64,000 nucleotides of DNA from Oceanibium sediminis. GTDB lineage: Bacteria > Pseudomonadota > Alphaproteobacteria > Rhodobacterales > Rhodobacteraceae. The notes beneath the pieces were generated by a model, which did not search any database, was not told the origin of the DNA, and saw nothing but the letters and a program-made list of their open reading frames with translations. A program made the position numbers and the translations under genes. The stretch is taken from assembly GCF_003265325.1 (NCBI RefSeq), contig NZ_QGNX01000001.1, positions 124,001 to 188,000 of the forward strand. Reading direction: 5' to 3'. Below, in pieces: positions 25,422 through 34,533 of this stretch (the first letter of the stretch is position 1; every line of letters starts with the position of its first letter).

Positions 25422-25601
25422 TCAGAGATCCTGCGCGGGGCGCGAAACCACGCCCTGCGCATTCGGCAGGGCGGCACGGGCGGCGTCGGTGGAGTCCGGT
25501 GCACCCTGGCTGGCGCGATCGGCAAGATCCGCCGCAAAGCCGAGGAAAAGAACGGCTGCGACACTGGCGATCAGCAGGCGGGGCACTCGGTTCTTGCGCA
25601 T
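25422..25601 (-). CDS. Small membrane-anchored or secreted hypothetical protein, 59 aa
   Basis: Start ATG at 25601, with GAGGG six bases upstream that overlaps an in-frame ATG at 25613. N-terminal 'MRKNRVPRLLIASVAAVLFLGF' is one membrane segment or uncleaved signal; the rest is short, Ala/Asp-rich and probably periplasmic. Longer starts (to 25739) add a non-hydrophobic leader and are not preferred. Function unknown. Confidence 0.45.
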   Translation of the reverse strand: MRKNRVPRLLIASVAAVLFLGFAADLADRASQGAPDSTDAARAALPNAQGVVSRPAQDL

Positions 25602-25761
25602 GTCGACCCTCATCAGTGCTTGCACGGGCCGCAGGGCGCGACCGATGGGGTCACCTTGGCGCAGGTCCCCTTTACAAACTGTTAGAAAAGGAACACTCCG
25701 CCCGCCTTCAATGCCGCAACACGCGGATTTGAACCGCAAATGCGCCCGCCTGTGCGTTCCG

Positions 25762-27417
25762 TCACGCCATGGCAGAGCGCGCGCAGAAGCAGGAAGCCTT
25801 CACCGGCACGTCCGCCCGCGCCCGCGCGATATCGAGCTGGCGGCGGATATGGGCGCGCTCGACACGCTCCCCCCGCGCCGCGAGACAGGCGTCCAGCCCC
25901 GTCAGGCTCCAGATGTTGCCCGGATGCTGGGACGAGCGCGCAAGCCTGCCGTCAAGCCCGAGGTCGGCGCGGTAGACCGCCTCCGCCTCTTCCATGCGGC
26001 CCTGTTCGCTCAGCAGTGCGCCCAGCGCGTGGCGGGCGGGCTGCATCCAGCCCCAGGGCTCGTCATAGGGCAGCGCATCGTCCAGCGCGACTGAGCGGCG
26101 CAGGTGGTCGAAGGCCACGTCGTGATTGCCGCGCCGGTACTCCAACTCTCCGCGCAGCATTTCCGAGGCGATGTCCAGGAGGTCGGGCACGATATTGTTA
26201 TGCACCCGCCGCCGGTCGGTCACGCGCGTGCGGGCAGCGTCGAAGGCGCGGGCCTCCGCCTCCGCCTCGGGCACATTGCCGAGGGCGGAATGGGCGACGG
26301 AGCGGGCGTAGCGCATCAGCGCCGTGGTGCAGGTGTAAAGCGCGGCATCCTTGGGCAGGGGTTGGGCGAGGATTTCCGCCCAGCGCCCGAAGCGGATCAG
26401 GACGTGCTGCTTCATGGCGAAGTAGCCCTCGGTGAAATCCGCCATCGGCGGACTTTCCAGGCGCAGCACCTCCTCCGGCAGTTCGGCCATCAACGCCTCG
26501 GCCGCCTCAAGCGCGGGCTGGTACTGACCCAGGAACATCGCGCCGTAGATCGCGAAATGCAGGTTGTGGATGCGATAGCCGGTATAGCGGTTCAACGCCC
26601 CGGCCCAGGCCTTGTACTTCGCGTCCACGCCGTGGGCCTTCAGGTTGTAGTGCAGCGTGTCGCGATAATCCCCGCAGAGCACGTCGATATGGGTGGGCAT
26701 GTGGATCAGGTGGCCCGCATCGGGCACCATGCCGCGCAGCCGGTCGCCGTGGCGCAAGGCGCGCTCGGGGAAGGGCGACATCTCCATCAGGTGAACGTAG
26801 AGGTGCAGCAGCCCGGGGTGATCCCAGGACGCCGGGACCTCGGCGAAGATCCGCTCCAACAGGGTCACCGCGTCCGCGGTCTGCGCATCCTTGGCAGCGG
26901 CGCCCGTGGACAGGTCCCACATCTGCCAGGGCGTGCGGTTCATGATCGCCTCGGCGAAGATCGCCTGGATATCCAGGTCTTCGGGGTGCTCTGAAGCAAC
27001 CGCGCGCATCGCGTCGCAATAGTCGAACAGCCAGGGCAGCATGTCGTCCGCCGGATCCGCCTGCGGATAGCGCGCGGGCAGGGCCCGGATCAGAGCGGCT
27101 TCCGGCGCAGTGACGGAATCGACCAGCGACAGCGCGGTTTGCGCGGCCTCGTGCCCGATCTTCAGCGCCAGGGCCCGGCCCTTGGGGTCGAACAGGTGCC
27201 AGGGCATGTTGTAGTTCGGCCCGGCGGCATAGGCGATGCCCCAGAACGCCATGGCGCAGTGCGGGTCCGCCTCCGCCGCGCGGCGGAAGCATTCGACCGC
27301 CTCCTCGTGGTTATAGGCGTAGGTCCAGTTCAGCCCGCGGTCGAACCATGTCTGCGCCGTGGCCGAGGAGGTCGTCACGGGGCGCGCATACGTGCCAAGG
27401 TCGAAGGGATAGTCCAT
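25762..27417 (-). CDS. Tetratricopeptide-repeat protein
   Basis: 551 aa, soluble. TPR-type helices are visible throughout, for example 'AYNHEEAVECFRRAAEADPHCAMAFWGIAYAAG' near the N-terminus and 'GALLSEQGRMEEAEAVYRADLGLDGRLARSS' near the C-terminus. These proteins are protein-protein scaffolds; no catalytic motif is seen. Start ATG at 27417 gives MDYPFDLGTYARP, although the frame is open to 27546. Divergent from an SDR gene with 119 bases between. Confidence 0.85.
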   Translation of the reverse strand: MDYPFDLGTYARPVTTSSATAQTWFDRGLNWTYAYNHEEAVECFRRAAEADPHCAMAFWGIAYAAGPNYNMPWHLFDPKGRALALKIGHEAAQTALSLVDSVTAPEAALIRALPARYPQADPADDMLPWLFDYCDAMRAVASEHPEDLDIQAIFAEAIMNRTPWQMWDLSTGAAAKDAQTADAVTLLERIFAEVPASWDHPGLLHLYVHLMEMSPFPERALRHGDRLRGMVPDAGHLIHMPTHIDVLCGDYRDTLHYNLKAHGVDAKYKAWAGALNRYTGYRIHNLHFAIYGAMFLGQYQPALEAAEALMAELPEEVLRLESPPMADFTEGYFAMKQHVLIRFGRWAEILAQPLPKDAALYTCTTALMRYARSVAHSALGNVPEAEAEARAFDAARTRVTDRRRVHNNIVPDLLDIASEMLRGELEYRRGNHDVAFDHLRRSVALDDALPYDEPWGWMQPARHALGALLSEQGRMEEAEAVYRADLGLDGRLARSSQHPGNIWSLTGLDACLAARGERVERAHIRRQLDIARARADVPVKASCFCARSAMA

Positions 27418-27536
27418 GGGCGTCACCTTTCGCGGTTGATGCAGAACCCTAGCCGAGGGCCCCGCGCCAGACCAGCCTTGGGCGCGATGCGCCCGGCGTG
27501 CTAGGCTGCGCGGTGGAATAACAAGGAGGAAGTCTG

Positions 27537-28238
27537 ATGAGCGCACCTGTCGCAGTCATTGTGGGCGTCGGCCCGGGAAACGGGATGGCCTTCGCCAATC
27601 GCTTCGCGAAAGAAGGGTATCGCGTCGCCCTGCTGTCGCGGGACGCCAGCCAGATGGACGCCTACGCCAGCCAGATCGACGGCGCGCGGGGCTATCCCGG
27701 CGACGTCACCGACACCGGCCAGATTGACGCCAGTTTCGCGAAGATCCAGTCGGACCTCGGCCCGGTGGAAACCGTAGTCTACAACGCCGGCTCCGGTGCC
27801 TGGGGCAACGTGGACGAGCTGACGCCCGAGGACCTGGCCGCCAACATGGACGTCAACGCCACGGGACTGATGCGCGTGGCCAAGGCGGTCCTGCCCCAGA
27901 TGCGCGGCAAGGGGCACGGCAACCTGATCGTGATCGGTGCCGGCGCAGCGCTGCGCGGGCGGCCCGGCACCATCGCATTTGCGGCCGGAAAGGCGGCGCA
28001 ACGTTCGGTCGCGCAATCGCTGGCGCGCCAGCTCGGGCCCGAGCGGATCCACGTCGCCTATGTCGTCATCGACGGCGCGATCGACCTGGAACGCACCCGC
28101 GCACGGATGCCCGACGCCGGGAGCGACGACTTCCTGAAGCCCGAGGCGATCGCCGACGCGGTCTGGGGGCTGACGCGTCAGCACCCCTCTGCCTGGTCGT
28201 TCGAGATCGACCTGCGTCCGTTCAAGGAAAACTGGTGA
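27537..28238 (+). CDS. SDR-family protein lacking the catalytic Tyr
   Basis: 233 aa. A Rossmann fold with an unusual nucleotide loop 'VIVGVGPGNGMAFANRFAKEGYRVALLSRD', the 'YNAGSGAWG' (NAG) motif and 'IAFAAGKAAQRSVAQSLARQLG'. In classical SDRs the last block is YxxxK; here it is F148-x3-K152, and the Ser of the triad is also replaced (VIGAGAALRG). Reductase activity is therefore doubtful, although the family is annotated as NAD(P)-dependent oxidoreductase. ATG start with AAGGAGG ahead. Stands alone. Confidence 0.88.
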   Translation: MSAPVAVIVGVGPGNGMAFANRFAKEGYRVALLSRDASQMDAYASQIDGARGYPGDVTDTGQIDASFAKIQSDLGPVETVVYNAGSGAWGNVDELTPEDLAANMDVNATGLMRVAKAVLPQMRGKGHGNLIVIGAGAALRGRPGTIAFAAGKAAQRSVAQSLARQLGPERIHVAYVVIDGAIDLERTRARMPDAGSDDFLKPEAIADAVWGLTRQHPSAWSFEIDLRPFKENW

Positions 28239-28393
28239 TCGGCGCGCCCCGGTGAGCGGGTCGCCCTCCCCTGTCTGCCGTGCGCGCCCGCGATGCGGCG
28301 GGCCGGGGCGCGGCAGGCCCTTCGGCGGCACTGGACAGGACCGCCTGCGCCCGCTACCGAAGCGAAACCACCGAGACATGCGGAGCAGAGGCC

Positions 28394-29050
28394 ATGCAAG
28401 CCATCTTCCTCGACCTTGACGGAACACTGATCGATCCGAAGGTCGGGATCACCACCAGCATCCAGTACGCGTTGCGCGAAATCGGCGCCGAGGTGCCCCA
28501 TGCCGACGACCTGACCTGGTGCATCGGGCCGCCGCTGTGGAACTCCTTCGCCGTGCTGCTCGGCCCCGGCGCGGACCTGGACGAGGCGGTGGGCCTCTAC
28601 CGTGAGCGTTTCGCGAAGGACGGGATCTACGAGGCGGAGATCTACGACGGCGTCGGCGAGATGCTGGAAGACCTGCGCGACACGGGCGCGGCGCTCTATG
28701 TCGCGACGTCGAAACCCCATACCTATGCACAGACGATCCTCGATCATTTCGGGATCAGCGCCTGGGTGGACGGGCTGTTCGGCTCTGAACTGGACGGCAC
28801 CAACGCGGAAAAGACGCAGCTTCTGGCGCATGCGCTGGCCGAAACCGGGGTGGACCCGGCGCGCGCGATCATGCTGGGCGACCGGCGCTTCGATATCGAG
28901 GGGGCGCGCAACAACGACATTCCCTCCATCGGGGCGCTTTGGGGCTATGCGGACGAGGGCGAATTGCACATGATCGAACCCGACGCGATGGCCGGCCACC
29001 CCGAGGAGGTGGCGGAACTCGCGCTCGAACTCATGGGATTGGAGCCCTGA
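28394..29050 (+). CDS. HAD-family hydrolase (phosphoglycolate phosphatase-like)
   Basis: 218 aa. HAD motif I 'AIFLDLDGTLIDP' (nucleophile Asp7, Asp9), motif II in 'LYVATSKPHTYA', and motif IV 'AIMLGDRRFDIEGARNN' with an alpha-helical cap between. The sequence is of the Gph/PhnX-like subclass IA; a small phosphate ester is the likely substrate. Start ATG at 28394 after a 155-base gap; 9 bases upstream of the DUF389 gene on the same strand. Confidence 0.92.
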   Translation: MQAIFLDLDGTLIDPKVGITTSIQYALREIGAEVPHADDLTWCIGPPLWNSFAVLLGPGADLDEAVGLYRERFAKDGIYEAEIYDGVGEMLEDLRDTGAALYVATSKPHTYAQTILDHFGISAWVDGLFGSELDGTNAEKTQLLAHALAETGVDPARAIMLGDRRFDIEGARNNDIPSIGALWGYADEGELHMIEPDAMAGHPEEVAELALELMGLEP

Positions 29051-29059
29051 ACCCACGCC

Positions 29060-30058
29060 ATGGAAACCCGCATCATCCAGATCATCCTGCCCCACGGGAT
29101 CGCCGACAAGGCGGCCGAGGTGCTGGAGCCGCTGGACGCGGCGAACTGGTGGCGGATGCCGCTGTCCGACGATGAGGATTCGCGCGAACAGTTCTTCGTC
29201 CTGACCAAGCCCCACGAAGCGCAGGACGTGATGGACAAGCTCAGCGCCTGCCTCGAGGGTGAGGAAGGCTGGCGCCAGATCCTGCTGCCGGTGGAGGCGG
29301 TCGCCCCAGACCTGCTGAGCGAGGATGAAGAAAAGGAACTGCGCACCAAGTCGCTGACCGCCGCGCGGGAAGAAATCCTGGCGGATGTGCGCGACAACGC
29401 GGCCCTGACCCCCGATTACCTGGTGCTGACCGGGCTTTCCACGGTGGTCGCGGCGATCGGGCTGAACCACGACCAGGTCGCGGCGGTGATCGGGGCGATG
29501 GTCATCGCCCCCCTGCTCGGCCCGCTGATGGGGCTTGCGCTGGGCGTCGCGCTGGGGCTGCACCGCTTGCTGCTGTCCTCGGCCCTGTCGTTGGCGGCGG
29601 GGCTTGGCGTGTGTGTCCTGGTCAGCGCCGGCGCCGCGATGCTGATGACCCTGAACCAGGAAAGCCAGCTTCTGAACTACACCCAGCCCATAACCCTGTC
29701 GACGATGGCGCTGGCGCTTGCCTCCGGCGCGGCGGCGGGGCTGGCGACGACGGGCAGCAAGACAAGCTCGCTGGTCGGGGTGATGGTCGCCGCCGCCGTG
29801 CTGCCGCCGGTGGCCGCCGCGGGCCTTCTGCTGGCGGGCGGCGAGTACCAGGAAGCGACGCGCGCCAGCTTCATCGTGATCGTGAACGTGGTCTGCATCA
29901 CGCTGGCCGCGCAGATCGTCTTCATCTCCAAGGGGGTGCGGCCGCGGCAATGGTCGGAACTGAAGGCGGCCGAAACCTCCAGCCGGATGAACCTGGTCAC
30001 GCTGGGGGGCTTCGCGCTCGTCCTCGCGGCGGTGCTGCTTTTCTGGGACTACGTCTGA
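29060..30058 (+). CDS. DUF389 (TIGR00341) membrane protein
   Basis: 332 aa. An N-terminal soluble part of about 100 residues ('IIQIILPHGIADKAAEVLE...') is followed by six or more membrane segments with 'VAAVIGAMVIAPLLGPLMGLALGVALG' and 'GVMVAAAVLPPVAAAGLLLAGG', typical of TIGR00341. Function unknown; inner membrane. Closely follows the HAD gene (9 bases), probably co-transcribed, but no joint role can be stated. Confidence 0.9.
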   Translation: METRIIQIILPHGIADKAAEVLEPLDAANWWRMPLSDDEDSREQFFVLTKPHEAQDVMDKLSACLEGEEGWRQILLPVEAVAPDLLSEDEEKELRTKSLTAAREEILADVRDNAALTPDYLVLTGLSTVVAAIGLNHDQVAAVIGAMVIAPLLGPLMGLALGVALGLHRLLLSSALSLAAGLGVCVLVSAGAAMLMTLNQESQLLNYTQPITLSTMALALASGAAAGLATTGSKTSSLVGVMVAAAVLPPVAAAGLLLAGGEYQEATRASFIVIVNVVCITLAAQIVFISKGVRPRQWSELKAAETSSRMNLVTLGGFALVLAAVLLFWDYV

Positions 30059-30133
30059 CTCGCGCCGGGCCGGTCCCTGCCGCCTTGTCTTTGCCGCTTT
30101 AACGGTGCGCGGCGCGCTGCTATGCAATCCTCC

Positions 30134-31276
30134 ATGACAATCGATCCCGTTGACCTGACCGCCCGCCTTGTCCGCTGCCCTTCCGTCACGCCCGAGGAAG
30201 GGGGGGCGCTCGTGATGCTGGACACGCTGCTCAGCCAGGCCGGGTTTCGGACCACCCGGGTGGACCGCGGCGGTATCGCCAACCTCTACGCCCGCTGGGG
30301 CGAGGGGAGGAACGGTCGCAGCTTTGGCTTCAACGGCCACACCGACGTGGTGCCGATCGGCAACCGCGACGACTGGTCCGTCGATCCCTTCGGGGCCGAG
30401 ATCATCGACGGCTACCTCTACGGGCGCGGCGCGACGGACATGAAGTCCGGCGTCGCCGCCTTCGCCGCCGCCGCCATCGACTTCGTCAGCGAAACCCCGC
30501 CCGACGGCTCGATCATCCTTGCGATCACCGGCGACGAGGAAGGCGAGGCGACCGACGGCACCGCAGCCCTGCTCGACTGGATGGAAGAAGCGGGCGAGCG
30601 CATGGACGTCTGCCTTGTGGGGGAGCCGACCTGCCCTGCCACCATGGGCGAAATGATGAAGATCGGACGCCGCGGCTCGATGACCGCCTACCTGACGGCG
30701 ACCGGCGTGCAGGGCCACGCCGCCTATCCCCACCGCGCCCGGAATCCGCTGCACGCGCTGACCCGGCTGCTGAGCGATATGATCGCCGAACCGCTGGACG
30801 ACGGCACCGAGCATTTCGACCCGACCACCTTGCAGATCACCACCATCGACGCGGGCAACCCCGCCAACAACGTGATCCCAGCCACCGGGCGCGCGACGGT
30901 CAACATCCGGTTTTCCGACGCCCACAGCTCCGACACGATCGCGGCCTGGATCCGCGAGAAGGCGGCGACCGTCAGCGCGGAGTCGGGCGTGAGCATCGAC
31001 GTGGCGATCAAGGTCTCGGGCGAAAGCTTCCTGACGCCGCCCGGCGACCTGTCGGAACTGGTCGCCACCGCGGTCGCGGCCGAGACGGGGATTCGCCCCG
31101 TCGCCTCCACCTCCGGGGGGACATCCGACGCGCGCTTCGTGAAATCCCATTGCCCGGTGGTCGAATTCGGCCTGGTGGGCGAGCGGATGCACGCGGTGGA
31201 CGAGCGGGTGAAGATCGCCGACATCAACACGCTGAAAGCGGTCTACCGCCGAATACTGAATGACTATTTCGCCTGA
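30134..31276 (+). CDS. dapE: Succinyl-diaminopimelate desuccinylase
   Basis: 380 aa from the ATG at 30134 (an ATG four codons earlier is also possible). M20 metallopeptidase fold: zinc-binding His and Asp in '[12 protein letters not shown]' and '[14 protein letters not shown]', the catalytic pair in '[12 protein letters not shown]', and the C-terminal '[18 protein letters not shown]'. DapE removes succinate from N-succinyl-LL-diaminopimelate in lysine and peptidoglycan precursor synthesis. Length and motifs fit DapE better than ArgE. Its 3' end overlaps the next gene by 17 bases. Confidence 0.95.
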   Translation: MTIDPVDLTARLVRCPSVTPEEGGALVMLDTLLSQAGFRTTRVDRGGIANLYARWGEGRNGRSFGFNGHTDVVPIGNRDDWSVDPFGAEIIDGYLYGRGATDMKSGVAAFAAAAIDFVSETPPDGSIILAITGDEEGEATDGTAALLDWMEEAGERMDVCLVGEPTCPATMGEMMKIGRRGSMTAYLTATGVQGHAAYPHRARNPLHALTRLLSDMIAEPLDDGTEHFDPTTLQITTIDAGNPANNVIPATGRATVNIRFSDAHSSDTIAAWIREKAATVSAESGVSIDVAIKVSGESFLTPPGDLSELVATAVAAETGIRPVASTSGGTSDARFVKSHCPVVEFGLVGERMHAVDERVKIADINTLKAVYRRILNDYFA

Positions 31277-32213
31277 CGGGCCCGGGGGCGCCCCCCCTCC
31301 CGAAGGTATCCTGCCGCCGCTGACGGACCGGGTCCTGCTGGGCATCGGGCTGATGATCGCCTTCGCGCTGCTGGCGCCGGGCATCGACATCTTCGCCAAG
31401 CTCGCCACGCAGACCGCCTCCCCCGGGGAGGTGGCGCTGGCCCGTTTCGCGGTGCAGGCGGCAGCACTCTGGCCGATGATCTGGCTGATCCGGCGGCCCT
31501 GCCGGATGACCCGCCGCCAGCTGTGGCTGCACGCGCTGCGCGGCGCGCTGATGGGGGCCGCGACGCTGTGCTTCATCACCGCCGTCAGCGTCATGCCGGT
31601 CGCGGACGCCATCGCCATCTTCTTCGTCGAGCCGCTGATCCTGACCCTGCTGTCCGCCTGGCTGCTGGGCGAGGTGGTCGGCCCGCGCCGCGTGCTGGCC
31701 TGCGCGCTCGGCTTCGTCGGGGCGCTGATCGTGGTGCGGCCCTCGTTCCAGGATATCGGCTGGGTGGCGGTGCTGCCGCTGGTCACCGCGCTGGCCTTTG
31801 CCTTCTACCTGATCCTGACCCGCCAGGCCCGGGCCGAGGATCCGCTGGTCATGCAGGGGATCGCCGGGCTTTTCGGCGTCGCCTTCCTCGGGATCGGCCT
31901 GCTGACCGGCCCAACGCTCGGGCTGGCGGTTCTGACCCCCGTCGGGGCGAACGGGCTCGCGCTGGTCTACATGGCGATGGTCGGGGTGATGGCCACCATC
32001 TCGCACCTGTTCCTCGTCTACGCGTTCCGCTTCGCGCCCGCCGCGACCCTGGCGCCGCTGCAATACCTCGAGATCATCGCCGCCACGGCCTTCGGCTACT
32101 GGGTCTTCGGCGATTTCCCCGACGCCATCAAATGGGCCGGGATCGCGATCATCGTCGCCTCGGGGCTGTTCGTCTTCTGGCGCGAGCAACTGGCGGCGCA
32201 ACGCGCCCGCTGA
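31260..32213 (+). CDS. DMT-superfamily transporter (EamA/S-adenosylmethionine-type)
   Basis: 317 aa with ten hydrophobic segments in two EamA repeats ('[31 protein letters not shown]' and '[30 protein letters not shown]'). The second member of this superfamily in the window, with no close similarity to the first. Substrate unknown. Start ATG 31260 inside the dapE 3' end, so coupled translation with dapE is likely; 55 bases before the aldolase gene. Confidence 0.9.
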   Translation: MTISPDGPGGAPPPEGILPPLTDRVLLGIGLMIAFALLAPGIDIFAKLATQTASPGEVALARFAVQAAALWPMIWLIRRPCRMTRRQLWLHALRGALMGAATLCFITAVSVMPVADAIAIFFVEPLILTLLSAWLLGEVVGPRRVLACALGFVGALIVVRPSFQDIGWVAVLPLVTALAFAFYLILTRQARAEDPLVMQGIAGLFGVAFLGIGLLTGPTLGLAVLTPVGANGLALVYMAMVGVMATISHLFLVYAFRFAPAATLAPLQYLEIIAATAFGYWVFGDFPDAIKWAGIAIIVASGLFVFWREQLAAQRAR

Positions 32214-32268
32214 ACTGGAACCCACGACGCCGCGCTGATAGCCTACCCCCAAAGACCAAGGAGCCCCC

Positions 32269-32997
32269 ATGACAGAGTCCCAGGACCGCGCCGACCTGGC
32301 CGCCGCCTTCCATCTTGCCGTGCGCATGAACTGGCACGAAGGGGTGGCCAACCACTTCTCGCTGGCCACGAACGACGCGGGCACACGCTTCCTCATCAAC
32401 CCGAACGCGGTGCATTTTTCCCATGTCACCGCGTCGAATCTGCTGGAACTGGACGCCAACGATCCCACCACGCTGGACCAGCCGAACGCCCCCGATCCCA
32501 CCGCCTGGGGGCTGCATGGCGCGCTGCACCGCCACGTGCCCTGGGCGCGCTGCGCGCTGCACCTGCACCCGAAGTATTCCACCGTCCTCGCCAGCCTGGC
32601 CGACAGCAGCCTTCCCCCGATCGACCAGAACTGCGCGATGTTCTATGACCGCGTGGTGATCGACGACGGCTACACCGGCCTCGCCTTCGAGGAAGAGGGC
32701 GAGCGGATCTGCAAACAGTTCACCGATCCCCGCAAGACGGTGATGGTCATGGGCAACCATGGCGTCATGGTCGTCGGCCCGTCCGTGGCCGAGGCGTGGA
32801 ACACGCTCTACTACTTCGAGCGCGCGGCCGAGACCTATATCACCGCCCTCTCCACCGGCCGGCCGCTGCGGGTGCTGAGCCACAACATCGCCCTGAAGAC
32901 GGCGGAGGAGATGAACGCCCAGACCAACCTGACCGCCGCCCACCTGGCCGAGATGCGCCGCATCCTGGATGCTGAAGGGGCCGCATACCTGCAGTGA
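32269..32997 (+). CDS. Class II aldolase/adducin family protein
   Basis: 242 aa. The class II aldolase fold with metal histidines in 'ALHLHPKYSTVLASL' and a second site in 'VMVMGNHGVMVVG', plus 'NWHEGVANHFSLAT' and 'FLINPNAVHFS' at the N-terminus. Family members cleave sugar phosphates or catalyse decarboxylation-type reactions; the exact substrate cannot be set. ATG start with AAGGAGCCCCC in front. The stop overlaps the next gene by 4 bases (GTGA). Confidence 0.92.
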   Translation: MTESQDRADLAAAFHLAVRMNWHEGVANHFSLATNDAGTRFLINPNAVHFSHVTASNLLELDANDPTTLDQPNAPDPTAWGLHGALHRHVPWARCALHLHPKYSTVLASLADSSLPPIDQNCAMFYDRVVIDDGYTGLAFEEEGERICKQFTDPRKTVMVMGNHGVMVVGPSVAEAWNTLYYFERAAETYITALSTGRPLRVLSHNIALKTAEEMNAQTNLTAAHLAEMRRILDAEGAAYLQ

Positions 32998-33566
32998 ACC
33001 ACCTCGTCATCATGCTGAAGGAACCCCGCCCCGGACGGGTGAAAACCCGCCTCGGTCGGGACATCGGCATGGTGCCCGCCGCCTGGTGGTTCCGCCACCA
33101 AAGCACGGCACTGATCCGCCGCCTCGCCCCGGACCGGCGTTGGCGGACATGGCTGGCCGTCAGCCCTGACGCGGAAGGGCTGCAAAGCCGCGTATGGCCC
33201 GCAGGACCGGCGCGCCTCGCGCAGGGGGGCGGCGACCTCGGCCAGCGCATGGCGCGCCAGTTCCGCGCCCTGCCGCCGGGCCCGGCGCTGATCATCGGCG
33301 CGGACATCCCCGACATAACGCCAGCCCGCATCGCCGACGCGTTCCGCGCCCTCGGCGCGGCGCAGGCGGTGATCGGCCCCGCGCCGGACGGCGGCTACTG
33401 GTGCATCGGGCTGAAACACCCGCGCGCCGCCCCCGCCACGCTGTTACGGGGCGTGCGCTGGTCCACCGCCCACGCCCGCGCGGATACCGAGGCGTCCCTC
33501 GCCGGGCTCAGGATCGCCCATACCGCGACCCTGCGGGACGTCGACACCAGCGCCGACCTCCGCTGA
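32994..33566 (+). CDS. DUF2064/TIGR04282 glycosyltransferase-like protein
   Basis: 190 aa. A nucleotide-transferase-like GT-A fold: 'MLKEPRPGRVKTRLGRDIG', 'LIIGADIPDITPARIADAFRAL' and 'GPAPDGGYWCIGLKHP'. The TIGR04282 group includes arsenosugar-linked and CofC-like enzymes; a role in activating a sugar or small acid is plausible but unproven. GTG start at 32994, translationally coupled to the aldolase by a 4-base overlap. Confidence 0.85.
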   Translation: MNHLVIMLKEPRPGRVKTRLGRDIGMVPAAWWFRHQSTALIRRLAPDRRWRTWLAVSPDAEGLQSRVWPAGPARLAQGGGDLGQRMARQFRALPPGPALIIGADIPDITPARIADAFRALGAAQAVIGPAPDGGYWCIGLKHPRAAPATLLRGVRWSTAHARADTEASLAGLRIAHTATLRDVDTSADLR

Positions 33567-33614
33567 GCGCGGTGAGGGGCTTTGCCCCCTCCCAGCCCAA
33601 CAGCACCCAAGGAC

Positions 33615-33644
33615 AGAAAAACGCCGGACCTCGGGGCCCGGCGT
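33615..33644 (-). terminator. Intrinsic terminator for the coxSLM operon
   Basis: Stem ACGCCGG (33621-33627) / CCGGCGT (33638-33644); on the minus strand the stem is followed by TTTTTC (33615-33620). It lies 88 bases beyond the coxM stop. A second hairpin AGGGGC-ttt-GCCCCC at 33575-33589 follows the plus-strand gene. Confidence 0.7.
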
Positions 33645-33731
33645 GCAACGCCCGCCTTTGCGCGGCGGGCCCCGCCCCTGCGCAAGCGGGGGTGGGGGAC
33701 AAGGTCTCGGGCCGTCAGGCCCTCCGCTGGA

Positions 33732-34520
33732 TCAGCAGGCGGCCACCGCGCGCCGGGTCATGACCGAGACAAGATGCGCGCGGTACTCCGGTGTGCCGTG
33801 CAAGTCGCCGATCATCGTGCTTGCGTCCACGCTCAGCCCGTCCAGCGCCCCGGCCGAGAAGTCGGACGACAGCGCCTCTTCCGCCTCCGACCAGCGGAAC
33901 ACGCCATCCTCGGAGGCGCCGGTCACCGCGACCCGCACCCCGTCGGCGTATTTCGCCACGAACACGCCCACCAGCGCGAAGCGCGAGGCGGGCTGGACGA
34001 ACTTCTGGTAGTTCGCCGCCTCTGGCACGGGGAACTTCACCTCGGTGATGATCTCACCCTCGTCCAGCGCGGTGGTGAACATGCCCTGGAAGTAGTCGTC
34101 CGCCGCGATCTCGCGCGCGTTGGTCACCACCGTCGCACCGGAGGCGAGCACCGCCGCCGGGTAGCAGGCCGACGGGTCGTTGTTGGCGAGGCTCCCGCCG
34201 AGGGTGCCGCGATTGCGCACCGCCGGGTCGCCGATGTGGCTGGCCATGGCCGCAAGCGCGGGGTAATGCGCCGCGCCCTCGGCGGCTACTGTCGCGTGGG
34301 TCGTCGCCCCGCCGATGCACAGCCGCCCGGCGTCATCCATGCAGATGCCCTGCATTTCCGGAATGCCCGTCAGGCTGACCAGCGTGGACGGCGCGGCGAG
34401 GCGCTGTTTCAGCGTCGGGATCAGGGTTTGCCCGCCGCCCAGCGCCTGCGCGTCCTCTTCGCTCATCGCCTTCACGGCGTCGGCGATGGTCGAGGGTTTT
34501 GCGAAGTCGAAATTATACAT
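33732..34520 (-). CDS. coxM: FAD-binding medium subunit of form II CO-dehydrogenase-like molybdoenzyme
   Basis: 262 aa, short for CoxM (usually about 280-290). FAD motifs 'ALGGGQTLIPTLKQR' (28-35) and 'RGTLGGSLANNDPSACYPA' (106-116) are visible, and the C-terminus belongs to the CO-dehydrogenase flavoprotein family. It passes electrons from the Fe-S subunit to the acceptor. Last gene of the S-L-M transcript, 13 bases after coxL. Start ATG at 34520; the frame is open to 34613 but overlaps coxL. Confidence 0.85.
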   Translation of the reverse strand: MYNFDFAKPSTIADAVKAMSEEDAQALGGGQTLIPTLKQRLAAPSTLVSLTGIPEMQGICMDDAGRLCIGGATTHATVAAEGAAHYPALAAMASHIGDPAVRNRGTLGGSLANNDPSACYPAAVLASGATVVTNAREIAADDYFQGMFTTALDEGEIITEVKFPVPEAANYQKFVQPASRFALVGVFVAKYADGVRVAVTGASEDGVFRWSEAEEALSSDFSAGALDGLSVDASTMIGDLHGTPEYRAHLVSVMTRRAVAAC

Positions 34521-34533
34521 CTGAAGAGTCTCC

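Noticed and set aside
28178-31786. A 1202-codon open frame on the minus strand
   Set aside because: It is antisense to the HAD, DUF389 and dapE genes, which have clear motifs. Its translation is rich in His, Arg, Gly and Gln without domain pattern, as expected from GC-rich antisense DNA.
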